A stretch of DNA of 46,554 nucleotides from an uncultured bacterium. GTDB lineage: Bacteria > Verrucomicrobiota > Kiritimatiellia > RFP12 > UBA1067. Under the pieces are notes generated by a model. That model searched no databases, had not been told where the DNA came from, and worked only from the letters and a program-made list of their open reading frames with translations. The translations under genes and the position numbers were made by a program. Location: NCBI GenBank assembly GCA_902776615.1, contig CACYQU010000015.1, forward strand, positions 1 through 46,554, written 5' to 3'. Of the stretch, positions 1-9,300 are shown piece by piece (position 1 is the first letter of the stretch; each line of letters starts with the position of its first letter).

Positions 1-1
1 C

Positions 2-1048
2 TGGGGAGGCCTCGGGATGCCGTCGCTATCGACCGGCGAAGGCGTCTGGGACTGGACGTTCCTCTTCTTCCAGACGATGTTCGCCGCGACAGCCGCGACG
101 ATCGTCTCCGGCGCGGTAGCGGAACGCATCGAATTCAAGAGCTACCTCATCTACTCGGTGATCGTGTCGGCCATCGTGTACCCAATCAGCGGACACTGGA
201 TGTGGGGCTCGCTCGCCGGTGAGGCGTCGCAGGGCTGGATCGAGGCGCTCGGCTTCCACGACTTCGCCGGCTCGACCGTGGTCCACTCCGTCGGCGGATG
301 GATCGCCCTCGCCGGCGCGATCGCGCTCGGTCCGCGCATCGGCAAGTACCGCCACGACGGCAAGGCGAATCCGATTCCGGGCCACTCGCTTGTCCTCGGC
401 ACGCTCGGCGTGTTCCTCCTCTGGATCGGCTGGTTCGGGTTCAACCCCGGCAGCTACACGGCGGGCATCGGCTCCATCGGCCGCGTCGCGATGACGACCA
501 ATCTCGCCGCGTGCGCCGGAACGGTCGCCGCACTCGCCACGGCCTGGGTCATCATGGGCAAGCCCGATCTCACGATGGCACTCAACGGGTCGCTCGCGGG
601 ACTCGTCGCGATTACCGCGCCGTGCGACCTAGTGACCGCAAACGCCGCGATCGCGATCGGACTCGTCGCCGGCGTGCTGGTGGTGCTCTCGGTGTTCGCG
701 CTCGACAAGCTGCACATCGACGATCCCGTCGGCGCGGTGTCGGTACACTGCGTGAACGGCGTGTGGGGCACGCTCGCCGTCGGACTCTTCGCCGCACCGT
801 CCTCGGCGGGCTACGGCAATGAACTCGTCGGGCTGTTCTACGGCGGCGGCTTGAAGTTCCTCGGCGTGCAGATGCTCGGCGCGGGCGTTACCGCGGTCTG
901 GGCGTTCGGCACGGGTGCGGCAATATTCTTCACCCTCAAGAGACTCGGCATTCTGCGCGTCAGCGAGAAGACCGAGCTGAAGGGACTTGACATCACCGAA
1001 CACGGACAGGACGCCTACGCCTCCTTCCAGTTCTTCTCAAACACTTAA
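2..1048 (+). CDS. amt: Ammonium transporter (Amt family), 5'-truncated by window edge
   Basis: Inner-membrane channel that conducts ammonium/ammonia into the cell. The reading frame is open from base 2, so the N-terminal part, roughly the first 80-100 residues, lies outside the window; the ATG at 17 is internal. Visible family signatures are FFQTMFAATAATIVSGAVAE, the first pore histidine in GSTVVHSVGG, and the second pore histidine in GAVSVHCVNGVWGT. Hydrophobic segments alternate through to a cytoplasmic tail ending GLDITEHGQDAYASF, the type of C-terminus that PII (GlnK) proteins contact in this family. A strong terminator follows at once, so the gene ends its own transcript. Its position before glutamine- and glutamate-handling genes fits a nitrogen assimilation block. 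Confidence 0.96.
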   Translation, partial: WGGLGMPSLSTGEGVWDWTFLFFQTMFAATAATIVSGAVAERIEFKSYLIYSVIVSAIVYPISGHWMWGSLAGEASQGWIEALGFHDFAGSTVVHSVGGWIALAGAIALGPRIGKYRHDGKANPIPGHSLVLGTLGVFLLWIGWFGFNPGSYTAGIGSIGRVAMTTNLAACAGTVAALATAWVIMGKPDLTMALNGSLAGLVAITAPCDLVTANAAIAIGLVAGVLVVLSVFALDKLHIDDPVGAVSVHCVNGVWGTLAVGLFAAPSSAGYGNELVGLFYGGGLKFLGVQMLGAGVTAVWAFGTGAAIFFTLKRLGILRVSEKTELKGLDITEHGQDAYASFQFFSNT

Positions 1049-1055
1049 CCCCCTG

Positions 1056-1100
1056 CCTGCGGCGGCGGTTTTCGTATTTGCACCGCCGTCGCAGGTTTTT
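1056..1100 (+). terminator. Rho-independent terminator after amt
   Basis: Two 14-nt arms, CCTGCGGCGGCGGT (1056-1069) and ACCGCCGTCGCAGG (1082-1095), pair along their whole length with one G-U wobble. They are followed by TTTTT at 1096-1100. The next gene starts only about 24 nt later, so the nadE promoter must overlap this element, or nadE depends on readthrough. Confidence 0.9.
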
Positions 1101-1123
1101 CCAAAAGCGGATTGGGCAGAGCC

Positions 1124-2941
1124 TTGAAAGGATTCTACAGAATTGCAGCTGCGGCGCCGCGCCTCCACCTGGGCGATCCTGCGGCGAACGCGAAGGAGCT
1201 CGTGCGGCTCGCCAAGGGCGCCGCCAAAGACGGCGTCGCCGCGATCGTGTTCCCCGAGCTGTGCCTGACGGGCTACACCTGCGGCGACATGTTCTTCCGC
1301 GACGAACTCCTCACCGCAGCATCTGCGGCGGCGGAGACTTTCGCCGCGAAGACGGCGAACCTGCCGCTCGTCTCGATCGTCGGACTTCCGGTCGCGGAAG
1401 GCCCCGCCATCTACAACGCGGCGGCCGTCGTCCATGGCGGCAAGTTCGCGGGCGTTGTCCGCAAGCGCGCCCTGCCGAACTACGGCGAATACTACGAGCG
1501 GCGGCAGTTCACGCCGGCGCCAGCCGACGAACCTCTTTTCATCTTCGATGTCGGAGGATTCAGGTTCGGCGTCGAGATCTGCGAGGATCTCTGGACGCCC
1601 GTGCCGCCGAGCTCCCTGATGGCGGAAGGTGGCGTCGACGTGGTGTTCAACCTCTCCGCCAGCACGGATTTTCTCGGCAAGTCGCAGAGGCGCCAGTCCC
1701 TCGTCGAACAGCAGAGCCTGCGCCTCGGGTGCGCCTACGCGATGGCGTGCGCCGGTTCGGGCGAGTCGAGCTCTGACGCGGTTTACGGCGGATGTCCCGT
1801 CATTGCCGTGGAAGGACGGACCGTTGCCATAGGCAAGTTGTTCAACGGCGCGCCGCAGATCGTCGCGGCGGACGTCGATGTCGCCGCCGCGCGGCACCGC
1901 AGGAGAAGCTCGTCGTCCGTCTATTGCTCGCATCCCATTCCCGGCATCCGCCGGCAGCTGGTTGCCGTTGCCTCCAATTTGCCCGCCGCTACGCCATCGA
2001 CCATATCACGCTCGCCCTTCCTCGACGAATACGGTGAAGACCGCTGGTGGCGGAAACTGCTCGACATCCAGGCTGCTGGACTCGCACGTCGGATGGCGAG
2101 CGCCGCCATCGGACGGCTGGTCATCGGCGTGTCGGGCGGTGCGGACTCCGCGCTCGCGCTTCTGGGCGCTTCGGCGGCCCTCGACCGGCTGGGACTTGAG
2201 CGCGACAACCTTCGTGCCGTCGTCATGCCGGGATTCGGTTCGACGAAAACCACGCAGGACCGGGCCGTCGCGCTCGCGGAGGCCGTCGGCGCGTCCGTGC
2301 GAGTCATCGACATCCGCGAGTCGTGCAGCAAACACCTCTCCGACATCGGACACGTCAAGGGCGTCCACGACATCGCGTACGAGAACGCACAGGCCCGGGA
2401 ACGGACGCAAGTCCTGATGGACCTTGCGAACATGGAACGCGCCTTGGTCGTCGGCACGGGCGACCTCTCGGAGATCGCGCTCGGCTGGAACACCTACAGC
2501 GGCGACCACATGAGCATGTACCAGATCAACGCCTCCGTGCCGAAGACGATGGTCCTCGCCGCCCTGCGCCTGGTCGCAAGCGAATCTGAAGAGCCGCTGC
2601 TTGGCGACCTCCTGCGACAGATTGCCTCCGCGCCGATCACGCCCGAACTCCTTCCCGGCGCCGCAGCCAACGATTCGGAGGCACGGCTCGGGCCTTACGA
2701 GCTCCACGACTTCTTCCTTTTTCATTATCTGGTGGACGGGGCTTCGGCGGACAAGTTGCGCGAATTGGCGCGGATTGCATTTGCCGGCGAACATTCGCGC
2801 GAAGAGGTCGATGGCACGCTCGCCAAGTTCATCAGACGTTTTCACGCGGCCCAGTATAAGCGCAACTGCGTCCCCGACGGCCCGAAAATCACGCTTTCCC
2901 TCTCCCCTCGCGCCGATTGGCGGATGCCAAGCGACATGTGA
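1124..2941 (+). CDS. nadE: Glutamine-dependent NAD+ synthetase
   Basis: Makes NAD+ from deamido-NAD, ATP and ammonia released from glutamine. The N-terminal half is a nitrilase-type glutaminase with a complete triad: Glu in FPELCLTGY, Lys in RKRALPNYGEYYE, Cys in GVEICEDLW. The C-terminal half is the synthetase with the PP-loop SGGADSALAL (about residue 340) and GTGDLSEIALGWNTY. The length of 605 aa is a little short for the two-domain family because the protein stops at WRMPSDM, where relatives usually continue about ten residues. The start is taken as TTG at 1124 (MKGFYRIAAAAPRL), matching typical N-termini; an earlier in-frame TTG at 1112 is possible. Neither has a convincing ribosome binding site. 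The gene follows amt and precedes the glutamate synthase operon, so the neighbourhood is built around glutamine nitrogen. Confidence 0.95.
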   Translation: MKGFYRIAAAAPRLHLGDPAANAKELVRLAKGAAKDGVAAIVFPELCLTGYTCGDMFFRDELLTAASAAAETFAAKTANLPLVSIVGLPVAEGPAIYNAAAVVHGGKFAGVVRKRALPNYGEYYERRQFTPAPADEPLFIFDVGGFRFGVEICEDLWTPVPPSSLMAEGGVDVVFNLSASTDFLGKSQRRQSLVEQQSLRLGCAYAMACAGSGESSSDAVYGGCPVIAVEGRTVAIGKLFNGAPQIVAADVDVAAARHRRRSSSSVYCSHPIPGIRRQLVAVASNLPAATPSTISRSPFLDEYGEDRWWRKLLDIQAAGLARRMASAAIGRLVIGVSGGADSALALLGASAALDRLGLERDNLRAVVMPGFGSTKTTQDRAVALAEAVGASVRVIDIRESCSKHLSDIGHVKGVHDIAYENAQARERTQVLMDLANMERALVVGTGDLSEIALGWNTYSGDHMSMYQINASVPKTMVLAALRLVASESEEPLLGDLLRQIASAPITPELLPGAAANDSEARLGPYELHDFFLFHYLVDGASADKLRELARIAFAGEHSREEVDGTLAKFIRRFHAAQYKRNCVPDGPKITLSLSPRADWRMPSDM

Positions 2942-2959
2942 TGCAGTTTTGGGCGTCCC

Positions 2960-3052
2960 GTGGCGAAGGCCACGGCCTGCCTCAAGCTCGTCTCGGCGCT
3001 CATGCTCGCCGCCGTCGCGCTCATCCTCCTAATGCAGGTCAAGTTCCGCTAG
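2960..3052 (+). CDS. Possible 30-residue single-span membrane protein
   Basis: A GTG-initiated frame of 30 codons lies 18 nt after the nadE stop, in the same frame as nadE. It would encode a short basic N-terminus (MAKATACLKLV), a hydrophobic core of about 16 residues (ALMLAAVALILLMQV) and a basic end (KFR). That is the make-up of small membrane proteins. There is no clear ribosome binding site, and I do not recognise a family. It could equally be the remains of a former nadE extension or chance coding. Confidence 0.3.
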   Translation: MAKATACLKLVSALMLAAVALILLMQVKFR

Positions 3053-3054
3053 GT

Positions 3055-3096
3055 GCATTACAGAATATGGCGTCGTAACCAATCGGCATTACAGAA
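3055..3096 (+). promoter_or_regulatory. Direct repeat upstream of gltD, candidate activator sites
   Basis: GCATTACAGAA occurs twice, at 3055-3065 and 3086-3096, with a centre-to-centre distance of 31 bp (about three helical turns). The repeats lie about 65-106 bp before the predicted start of the sigma-54-like promoter. That is where enhancer-binding activators such as NtrC usually bind. The sequence is not an NtrC consensus, so the identity of the binding protein is open. Confidence 0.4.
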
Positions 3097-3135
3097 ATTG
3101 TAAAGAAATGGGCGGTAGGGTATGGCTCGGCCTCT

Positions 3136-3151
3136 TGGCATGGGTTGTGCT
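3136..3151 (+). promoter_or_regulatory. Sigma-54-type (-24/-12) promoter for gltD-glmS-gltB
   Basis: TGGCATGGGTTGTGCT fits the sigma-54 pattern TGGCACGNNNNTTGCW, with the invariant GG (3137-3138) and GC (3149-3150) at exactly the required distance of 12 bp. Transcription would start near 3161, only about four bases before the gltD ATG at 3165, so the message would be almost leaderless. Nitrogen control of glutamate synthase makes this promoter class biologically sensible, but no mapped start site supports it. Confidence 0.5.
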
Positions 3152-3164
3152 AGGTTCATCTGAT

Positions 3165-4520
3165 ATGCAACGAATACACGATATCTACCGCCCGACAGAG
3201 GAACGTCGGAACGACTGGCGCGAGGTTGAACGTGCGCTTGCCGACGACGAACTCAAGGAGCAGACCTCGCGCTGCATGAACTGCGGCCAGCCGTTCTGCC
3301 ATGCCTATGGGTGTCCGCTCGGGAATCTGGTCCCAGACCAGAACCGCGCCGTCGCGCAGGGCGACTGGAAGCGTGCCTACGCGCTCCTCTCGGCCAATTC
3401 CGACTTCCCGGAATTCACGTCGCGCATCTGCCCCGCACTGTGCGAAGCGAGCTGCACCCGCCAACTTGACGAAGATGCGGTCATGGTTCGACAGTCGGAG
3501 AAACGCATCATTGAGACGGCCTTTGCGAATGGCTGGGTTGTTCCTCATCCGCCCAAGACCGAGAACGGCAAGTCCGTCGCGGTGATCGGCGCGGGACCTG
3601 CCGGCCTTTCAGCGGCTGTCACGCTGCGCCGACGCGGATTCGCGGTGACGGTGTACGAGCGCAGAAAGAACATCGGCGGACTCCTCCGCTACGGAATACC
3701 GAACTTCAAGCTCGACAAGGCCCTGATCGACCGCAGGCGCAAGGTATTGGAGGCGGAGGGAATCAGGTTCGTAACGAATTGCGAAGTCGGCAAGGACGTC
3801 TCTGCGGAATGGTTGAAAAACGAGCACGACGCGATTGTCGTCGCAATCGGAACTCCCGCCGCGCGCGACCTCAAGATTCCCGGCCGCGAACTGAAGGGCA
3901 TACATCTTGCGCTAGAACTCCTGGAGGGACAGAACCGCTTCCTTACCGGGGAAATTCCGGAGCCGCCGATCTGCGCGAAGGGAAAGAAGGTTCTCGTGAT
4001 AGGTGGAGGCGATACCGGTTCGGACTGCGTCGGCACGTCGATCCGTCAAGGCGCGGAGAGCGTGACGCAGATAGAAATCATGCCAAAACCGCCAGAGGCG
4101 CGAGATGCGTCGACGCCGTGGCCGCTCTGGCCGTACATGCTGCGAACAAGCTCAAGCCACAAGGAGGGATGCGAGAGGAGTTGGAACCTCAACTCTCTTG
4201 AATTCATCGGAAAGGATGACGTAGAGGGCGTAGAGGTGGAGGCCGTGGACTGGGAGTTCTCTCCCGAGGGCCGGCCAATCAAGTTTCACGCCGTGCCGAA
4301 CTCGAAGAAAGTGATACAAGCCGATCTCGTGTTTCTCGCGATGGGCTTCACCGGCGTGCCCGCGGAGAATCCGGTTGTTTCGCAGTTGAAGCTCGCGCAG
4401 ACGCCGCGCACGGCCCTTGTCGCGGACCCCACGCGCAACATCTTCTGCGTCGGCGACTGCGCGTCCGGCGCGTCACTCGTAGTTCGCGCGCTCGCAAGCG
4501 GCAAGTCGCTTCAGATATAG
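3165..4520 (+). CDS. gltD: Glutamate synthase small (beta) subunit
   Basis: Takes electrons from NAD(P)H and passes them through iron-sulfur clusters to the large subunit, which makes glutamate from glutamine and 2-oxoglutarate. The N-terminal cysteine region (RCMNCGQPFCH, then CPLGNLVP and FTSRICPALCEASC) holds the 4Fe-4S ligands. Two dinucleotide folds follow: VIGAGPAGLSAAVTLRRRG for FAD and VLVIGGGDTGSDC for NAD(P)H. The start is the ATG at 3165 (MQRIHDIYRP), because upstream in-frame codons show no family similarity. The protein is 451 aa and ends at GDCASGASLVVRALASGKSLQI, somewhat earlier than relatives, which usually carry another 10-25 residues. It leads a tight operon with glmS 13 nt downstream. 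Confidence 0.96.
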   Translation: MQRIHDIYRPTEERRNDWREVERALADDELKEQTSRCMNCGQPFCHAYGCPLGNLVPDQNRAVAQGDWKRAYALLSANSDFPEFTSRICPALCEASCTRQLDEDAVMVRQSEKRIIETAFANGWVVPHPPKTENGKSVAVIGAGPAGLSAAVTLRRRGFAVTVYERRKNIGGLLRYGIPNFKLDKALIDRRRKVLEAEGIRFVTNCEVGKDVSAEWLKNEHDAIVVAIGTPAARDLKIPGRELKGIHLALELLEGQNRFLTGEIPEPPICAKGKKVLVIGGGDTGSDCVGTSIRQGAESVTQIEIMPKPPEARDASTPWPLWPYMLRTSSSHKEGCERSWNLNSLEFIGKDDVEGVEVEAVDWEFSPEGRPIKFHAVPNSKKVIQADLVFLAMGFTGVPAENPVVSQLKLAQTPRTALVADPTRNIFCVGDCASGASLVVRALASGKSLQI

Positions 4521-4533
4521 GGGAGGAAAAACA

Positions 4534-6378
4534 ATGTGCGGAATAGTAGGATTTACTTCACGGAACAAATCGGCGGTCGGTCCGCTCGTCAACGGCCTGA
4601 GGCGACTCGAGTACCGCGGCTACGACTCGGCAGGAGTCGCGCTTGAATCTGCGGAAGGCATAAAAATATACAAGCAGACGGGGAAAGTCGCAAAACTCGA
4701 CAATCTCCTTTCGCGGGCACTGCCCGAGAGCGAACGCGGCAAGTACACGATCGGCATCGCGCACACGCGCTGGGCGACGCACGGCCTTCCCACCGTCGCC
4801 AACGCGCACCCGCACGTCGCGGACGACGGGAGTCTCGCCCTCGTCCACAACGGCATAATCGAGAACTACACGGCGCTCCGCGCGGGACTCGAGAAGCGCG
4901 GCGTGAAATTTCTTTCGCAGACCGACACCGAAGTCGTCGCGCACTTGGTGGCCGCGTTCGACAAGGGAGACTTCCTGGCGGCTGCGGCCGAAGCCCTTAA
5001 GCGCGTCGAAGGCACATACGGAATCGCCGCGATATCGGCGAAGCACCCGGGCGAGATGGTCGTTGCGCGCAAGGGAAGCCCGCTCGTCATCGGCGTAGGG
5101 GAAGACGACATCGTCGTCGCGAGCGACGTGTCGGCAATCGTCGCGTACACCAGGCAGGCAATCTACCTCAAAGACGGCGACATCGCGCGCATCACGCCGG
5201 ACGGCGTTGACATCCACACCCTCGACAACTCTCCCGTCACCCGCGAAGTGCAGGAAGTCGACTGGGACATCGGCGCGATAGAAAAAGGCGGCTACGAGCA
5301 CTTCATGCTCAAGGAGATCTTCGAGCAGCCCGACGCGCTCGCGAACACGATCCGCGGACGTCTCGACCCCGCGGGAGGGACGGCATTCCTCTCGGGGCTT
5401 TCGCTCTCGCCGCGCGAACTCGCGGCCGTGAGGCGCGTCGTCATCGTGGGGTGCGGAACCTCGCTCCACGCGGGCATGGTCGGCAAGTATCTCTTCGAAA
5501 AGCTGGCCGACATCCCGACAGATCCCGAACAGGCTGCGGAATTCAGGTACTCGAACCCGATCGTAGGGCCCAACGACTGGGTGATGGCGCTTTCGCAGTC
5601 GGGCGAGACGGCCGACACACTCGCGGCAGTCCGCGAGTCGATCAGAAAAGGCGCGCTCGTCTCGGGCCTTTGCAACGTCGTCGGCTCGACGATCGCCCGC
5701 GAGGCCGGGCGAGGCGTATATCTCCACGCGGGACCCGAGATCTCCGTCGCGTCGACCAAGGCGTTTACGGCACAGGTGACTGCCCTTCTCATGACGGCGC
5801 TCAAACTCGGCAGGACGCGCCGCCTCTCCTTCGAGGACGGCGACCGTCTTGCAAAGGAAATCGCGCGTCTCCCCGAACTCGTCGGCAAGGTGCTCGAGGG
5901 GAACGACGCGATTGCGAAAGTTGCGGAGAAGTACGCGAAGGCGGACGACATGTTCTTCATCGGGCGCGGGATGTTGCACCCCGTGGCGCTCGAGGGCGCG
6001 CTCAAGATAAAGGAAGTCGCCTACGTGCACGCAGAGGGCTACCAGGCGGCGGAGCTCAAGCACGGGCCAATCGCCCTTCTCTCGGAAAAGACGCCGGTCG
6101 TCGCGCTTCTCGCCGACATACCCGGCAAGGAGAAGACGCTCGGCAACGTGCAGGAATGCCGCGCGCGTCTGGCGCCCGTCATCGGCGTGGTGAGCGAAGG
6201 CGACGGGGCGGCGGCAGCGGCGGTCACGGACGCGATTGCGATCCCGAAGACATGCGCGGAGCTGTCGCCAATCGTAACGGTGGTGGCGCTGCAGCTCTTC
6301 GCGTACCATGTCGCGCGGCTTCGCGGATGCGAAATTGACCAGCCACGCAATCTGGCGAAATCGGTAACGGTCGAATGA
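4534..6378 (+). CDS. glmS: Glutamine--fructose-6-phosphate aminotransferase (isomerising)
   Basis: Cytosolic enzyme that makes glucosamine-6-phosphate from fructose-6-phosphate and glutamine, the first step to UDP-GlcNAc for peptidoglycan and lipid A. The N-terminal MCGIVGF supplies the Cys2 nucleophile of the class II glutaminase domain (about 1-240), with HTRWATHG and HNGIIENY in place. Two SIS sugar-isomerase domains follow (VGCGTSLHAG, SQSGETADT, GRGMLHPVALEGALK), and the C-terminus ends in the family's LAKSVTVE. The length of 614 aa is normal. A strong ribosome binding site, GGGGAGGA, precedes the ATG. No glmS ribozyme space exists, since only 13 nt separate it from gltD. Its place between the two glutamate synthase genes is unusual. 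Confidence 0.98.
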   Translation: MCGIVGFTSRNKSAVGPLVNGLRRLEYRGYDSAGVALESAEGIKIYKQTGKVAKLDNLLSRALPESERGKYTIGIAHTRWATHGLPTVANAHPHVADDGSLALVHNGIIENYTALRAGLEKRGVKFLSQTDTEVVAHLVAAFDKGDFLAAAAEALKRVEGTYGIAAISAKHPGEMVVARKGSPLVIGVGEDDIVVASDVSAIVAYTRQAIYLKDGDIARITPDGVDIHTLDNSPVTREVQEVDWDIGAIEKGGYEHFMLKEIFEQPDALANTIRGRLDPAGGTAFLSGLSLSPRELAAVRRVVIVGCGTSLHAGMVGKYLFEKLADIPTDPEQAAEFRYSNPIVGPNDWVMALSQSGETADTLAAVRESIRKGALVSGLCNVVGSTIAREAGRGVYLHAGPEISVASTKAFTAQVTALLMTALKLGRTRRLSFEDGDRLAKEIARLPELVGKVLEGNDAIAKVAEKYAKADDMFFIGRGMLHPVALEGALKIKEVAYVHAEGYQAAELKHGPIALLSEKTPVVALLADIPGKEKTLGNVQECRARLAPVIGVVSEGDGAAAAAVTDAIAIPKTCAELSPIVTVVALQLFAYHVARLRGCEIDQPRNLAKSVTVE

Positions 6379-6394
6379 TCTCGAGGAAAAGAAG

Positions 6395-9300
6395 ATGAAC
6401 GGCAAATACGTACAGCAGGGCCTTTACAGGCGAGAATACGAGCACGATGCATGCGGTGTCGGCATGGTCGCCAACCTTTCCGGCGAGGCGAGCCACGATA
6501 TCGTAGAGAAAGGCATGGCTATTTTGAAACGTCTCATGCACCGTGGCGCGACAGGGAACGATCCCGAGACCGGCGACGGCGCAGGACTCCTCATGAGGAT
6601 TCCCCATGCGTTTTTCAGAAAGGTTCTAGCCGCAAAGATCGCAAAGGATTGCGATTCGTTTGGCGTCGCAATGATCTTCGGCGGCGAATACGAGGAAAGA
6701 AAAATCGAAAAGATCGTAAAAAGCGAGGGGTGCGAAGTCGTCGCATGGCGCGACGTGCCGACCAACCCCGACGCTATCGGACGTGACGCGCGCAGCGTAA
6801 TGCCGCGGATAAGGCAGGTGTTTATATCTCACGCCAAGTCCGCAAAGTGCGCAAAGGATTCGCCGGAAGAGACTTCGCGGACTTCGCGAGCTTTGCGTGA
6901 GGGAAATTTCGAAAGAAATCTCTACGTCATCCGCCGAATAGTGCACCAGCGCTACTCAACGAACACGTTCCCTTCCTGGGAGCTGGCGCATCCGTTCCGC
7001 GCCATCGCGCACAACGGCGAGATCAACGCAATCAAGGGGAACCTGAATGCGCTTGCAGCCCGCGAAGCCTCGCTTGCCTCGCCGATATTCGGCGATGAAC
7101 TGCAGAAGGTGCTTCCGATTGTCCACGGCGGACAGTCCGACTCCGCGTCGCTCGACAACATCTTCGAGCTGCTGGTCGCCGCCGGACGTGACGCACCGCA
7201 CGCGATGATGATGCTTATTCCGCAAGCGTGGGGAGCCAAATACCATATGGGGCACGACGTGCGGGCCTTTTACGAATACCATTCCGCGCTGATGGAGCCG
7301 TGGGATGGCCCTGCCGCCGTATCGTTCACCGACGGGCTCGGACTCGGCGCGGCGCTCGACCGCAACGGCCTGAGACCCGCGCGCTGGACGCTTGCCAAAG
7401 ATGGACTTTTCGTCCTTGCATCGGAAACGGGAGTTCTAGACATCCCGGCGGAATCGGTTGCGCGCCAAGGACGGCTCCGTCCAGGCTCGTTGCTCTGGCT
7501 TGATCTCGCCAAGCACCGCCTCATGGAAGACACGGAGCTCAAGACTTTCTACGCAAGACGCCGTCCATACCGCCGTTGGGTCAAGGAAAACCACATTCCC
7601 GTCACAGGGCTCTTCACGGAGATAGTACCGTCCTGCCCTGACGACCAGACAGCATCCGCCCAAAAGCGTTTCGGCTGGACGCTTGAAGACGTCGAAATCA
7701 TTCTGCGCCCAATGGCGGAAACGGGGCGTGAACCTGTGGGTGCAATGGGCAACGACGCGGCACTTGCGGCGCTTTCCCGCAGACCTCGCACGCTCTTTGA
7801 CTGCTTCCACCAGCTTTTCGCGCAGGTGACCAATCCGCCGATCGATCCCATTCGCGAAGAGCTTGTGATGTCTATCATGACTTACATCGGCAACGAAGGA
7901 AACATTCTTGCCGAAACGCCTGGTCACGCGCGGCTCGTGAAGATGACGCGCCCGGTGTTGACGGACGATGAGCTGAAGCGGATGCGCAGCATCCCCGATT
8001 TCCCGGCGAAGACGCTTTCAATGCACTTCGACACGGGTCTTGAATCAGCGCTCGACAAACTTGCCGCCGATGCGCTCGCAGCCGTGAAGGAAGGCGCGAA
8101 GATAATAATTCTGAGCGACAAGAATGTTCTGGCCGCGAACAACCCGGAAGGCACAAGGAGGATCCCCTCCCTTCTCGCGGTCGCCGCAGTGAACAAGGCT
8201 CTTGTCGACGCAGGAATCAGACCATCCGTCGGCATAGTCGTCGAATCCGGCGAAGTGCGCGAAGTGCACCACTTCGCAGTTCTCCTCGGCTTCGGTGCGA
8301 CTGCGGTAAACCCTTGGCTTGCGCTGGCCACGGTGACGGAAATCGGCAAGAACGACACCATAAAGGCAGCGGCAAACTATGTGACCGCCGTGTGCAAAGG
8401 ATTGATGAAGATAATGTCCAAGATGGGCATCTCGACTCTCCGCTCATACCGCTCGGCGCGCATCTTCGAAGCAGTCGGCCTCGGCCCCAGGATTGTCGCC
8501 GGATATTTCACAGGCGTCACATCACCCGTCGGCGGTTTGGAGCTGGAAGACATCGAGGAAATGTTGACAGGATTTACAAGATTAACAGGATTAAATAATC
8601 CAGCCAATCCTGTCAATCCTGTTAATCCTGTCCAAACCGCACTCCCTCCCGGCGGAGAGTACCGTCTTCGCAAGGGTGGCGAGGAGCATCTCTGGACTCC
8701 GCAGCGACTCGTCGACTTCCGGGAGTCCGTGCGCCACAATGATTACGCGCGCTTCAGACGCTATACCGACGACATCGACTCCAATAGCCATGTAACGCTC
8801 AGGTCGCAGTTTGAGTTCAGACGTGTTGAATGTGCAGAGCAAGTAGAAAGCGTAGAGCCGGCAGACTCGGTTGTGAAGCATTTCGTAGGCGGCGCGATGT
8901 CGCTCGGTTCGCTCTCGCCAGAGGCGCACGAAACGATAGCCTTGGCTCTGAACGGACTGGGCACGATGTCGAATTCAGGCGAAGGCGGCGAAAATCCAGA
9001 ACGCTTCGGCACCGCGAAGAACAGCGCCATCAAGCAGATCGCTTCGGGACGATTCGGCGTTACGATTGAATATATCCGTTCCGCCAGGGACTTGCAGATC
9101 AAACTCGCACAAGGCGCAAAGCCTGGCGAGGGCGGACAGCTGCCAGGCGATAAAGTGAACGGTTTTGTCGCCCGTCTCCGACACGCCAAGCCGGGAACCA
9201 CTCTCATATCGCCTCCGCCACACCATGACATCTACTCTATTGAAGACCTTGCACAACTCATATACGACCTAAAATGCGCCAATCCGGAAGCGCGCGTTTC

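Noticed and set aside
4201..4245. GTAGAGG-type repeat in gltD as another inserted element
   Set aside because: Short, no inverted arm, and the encoded region is a normally variable loop.
4521..4533. glmS ribozyme or riboswitch
   Set aside because: Only 13 bases separate gltD and glmS, too few for any such RNA.
8826..8875. Fourth palindrome in gltB around GTAGAGC repeats
   Set aside because: The encoded VESVEPADSVVKHF aligns with the normal GltB segment and there is no inverted partner.
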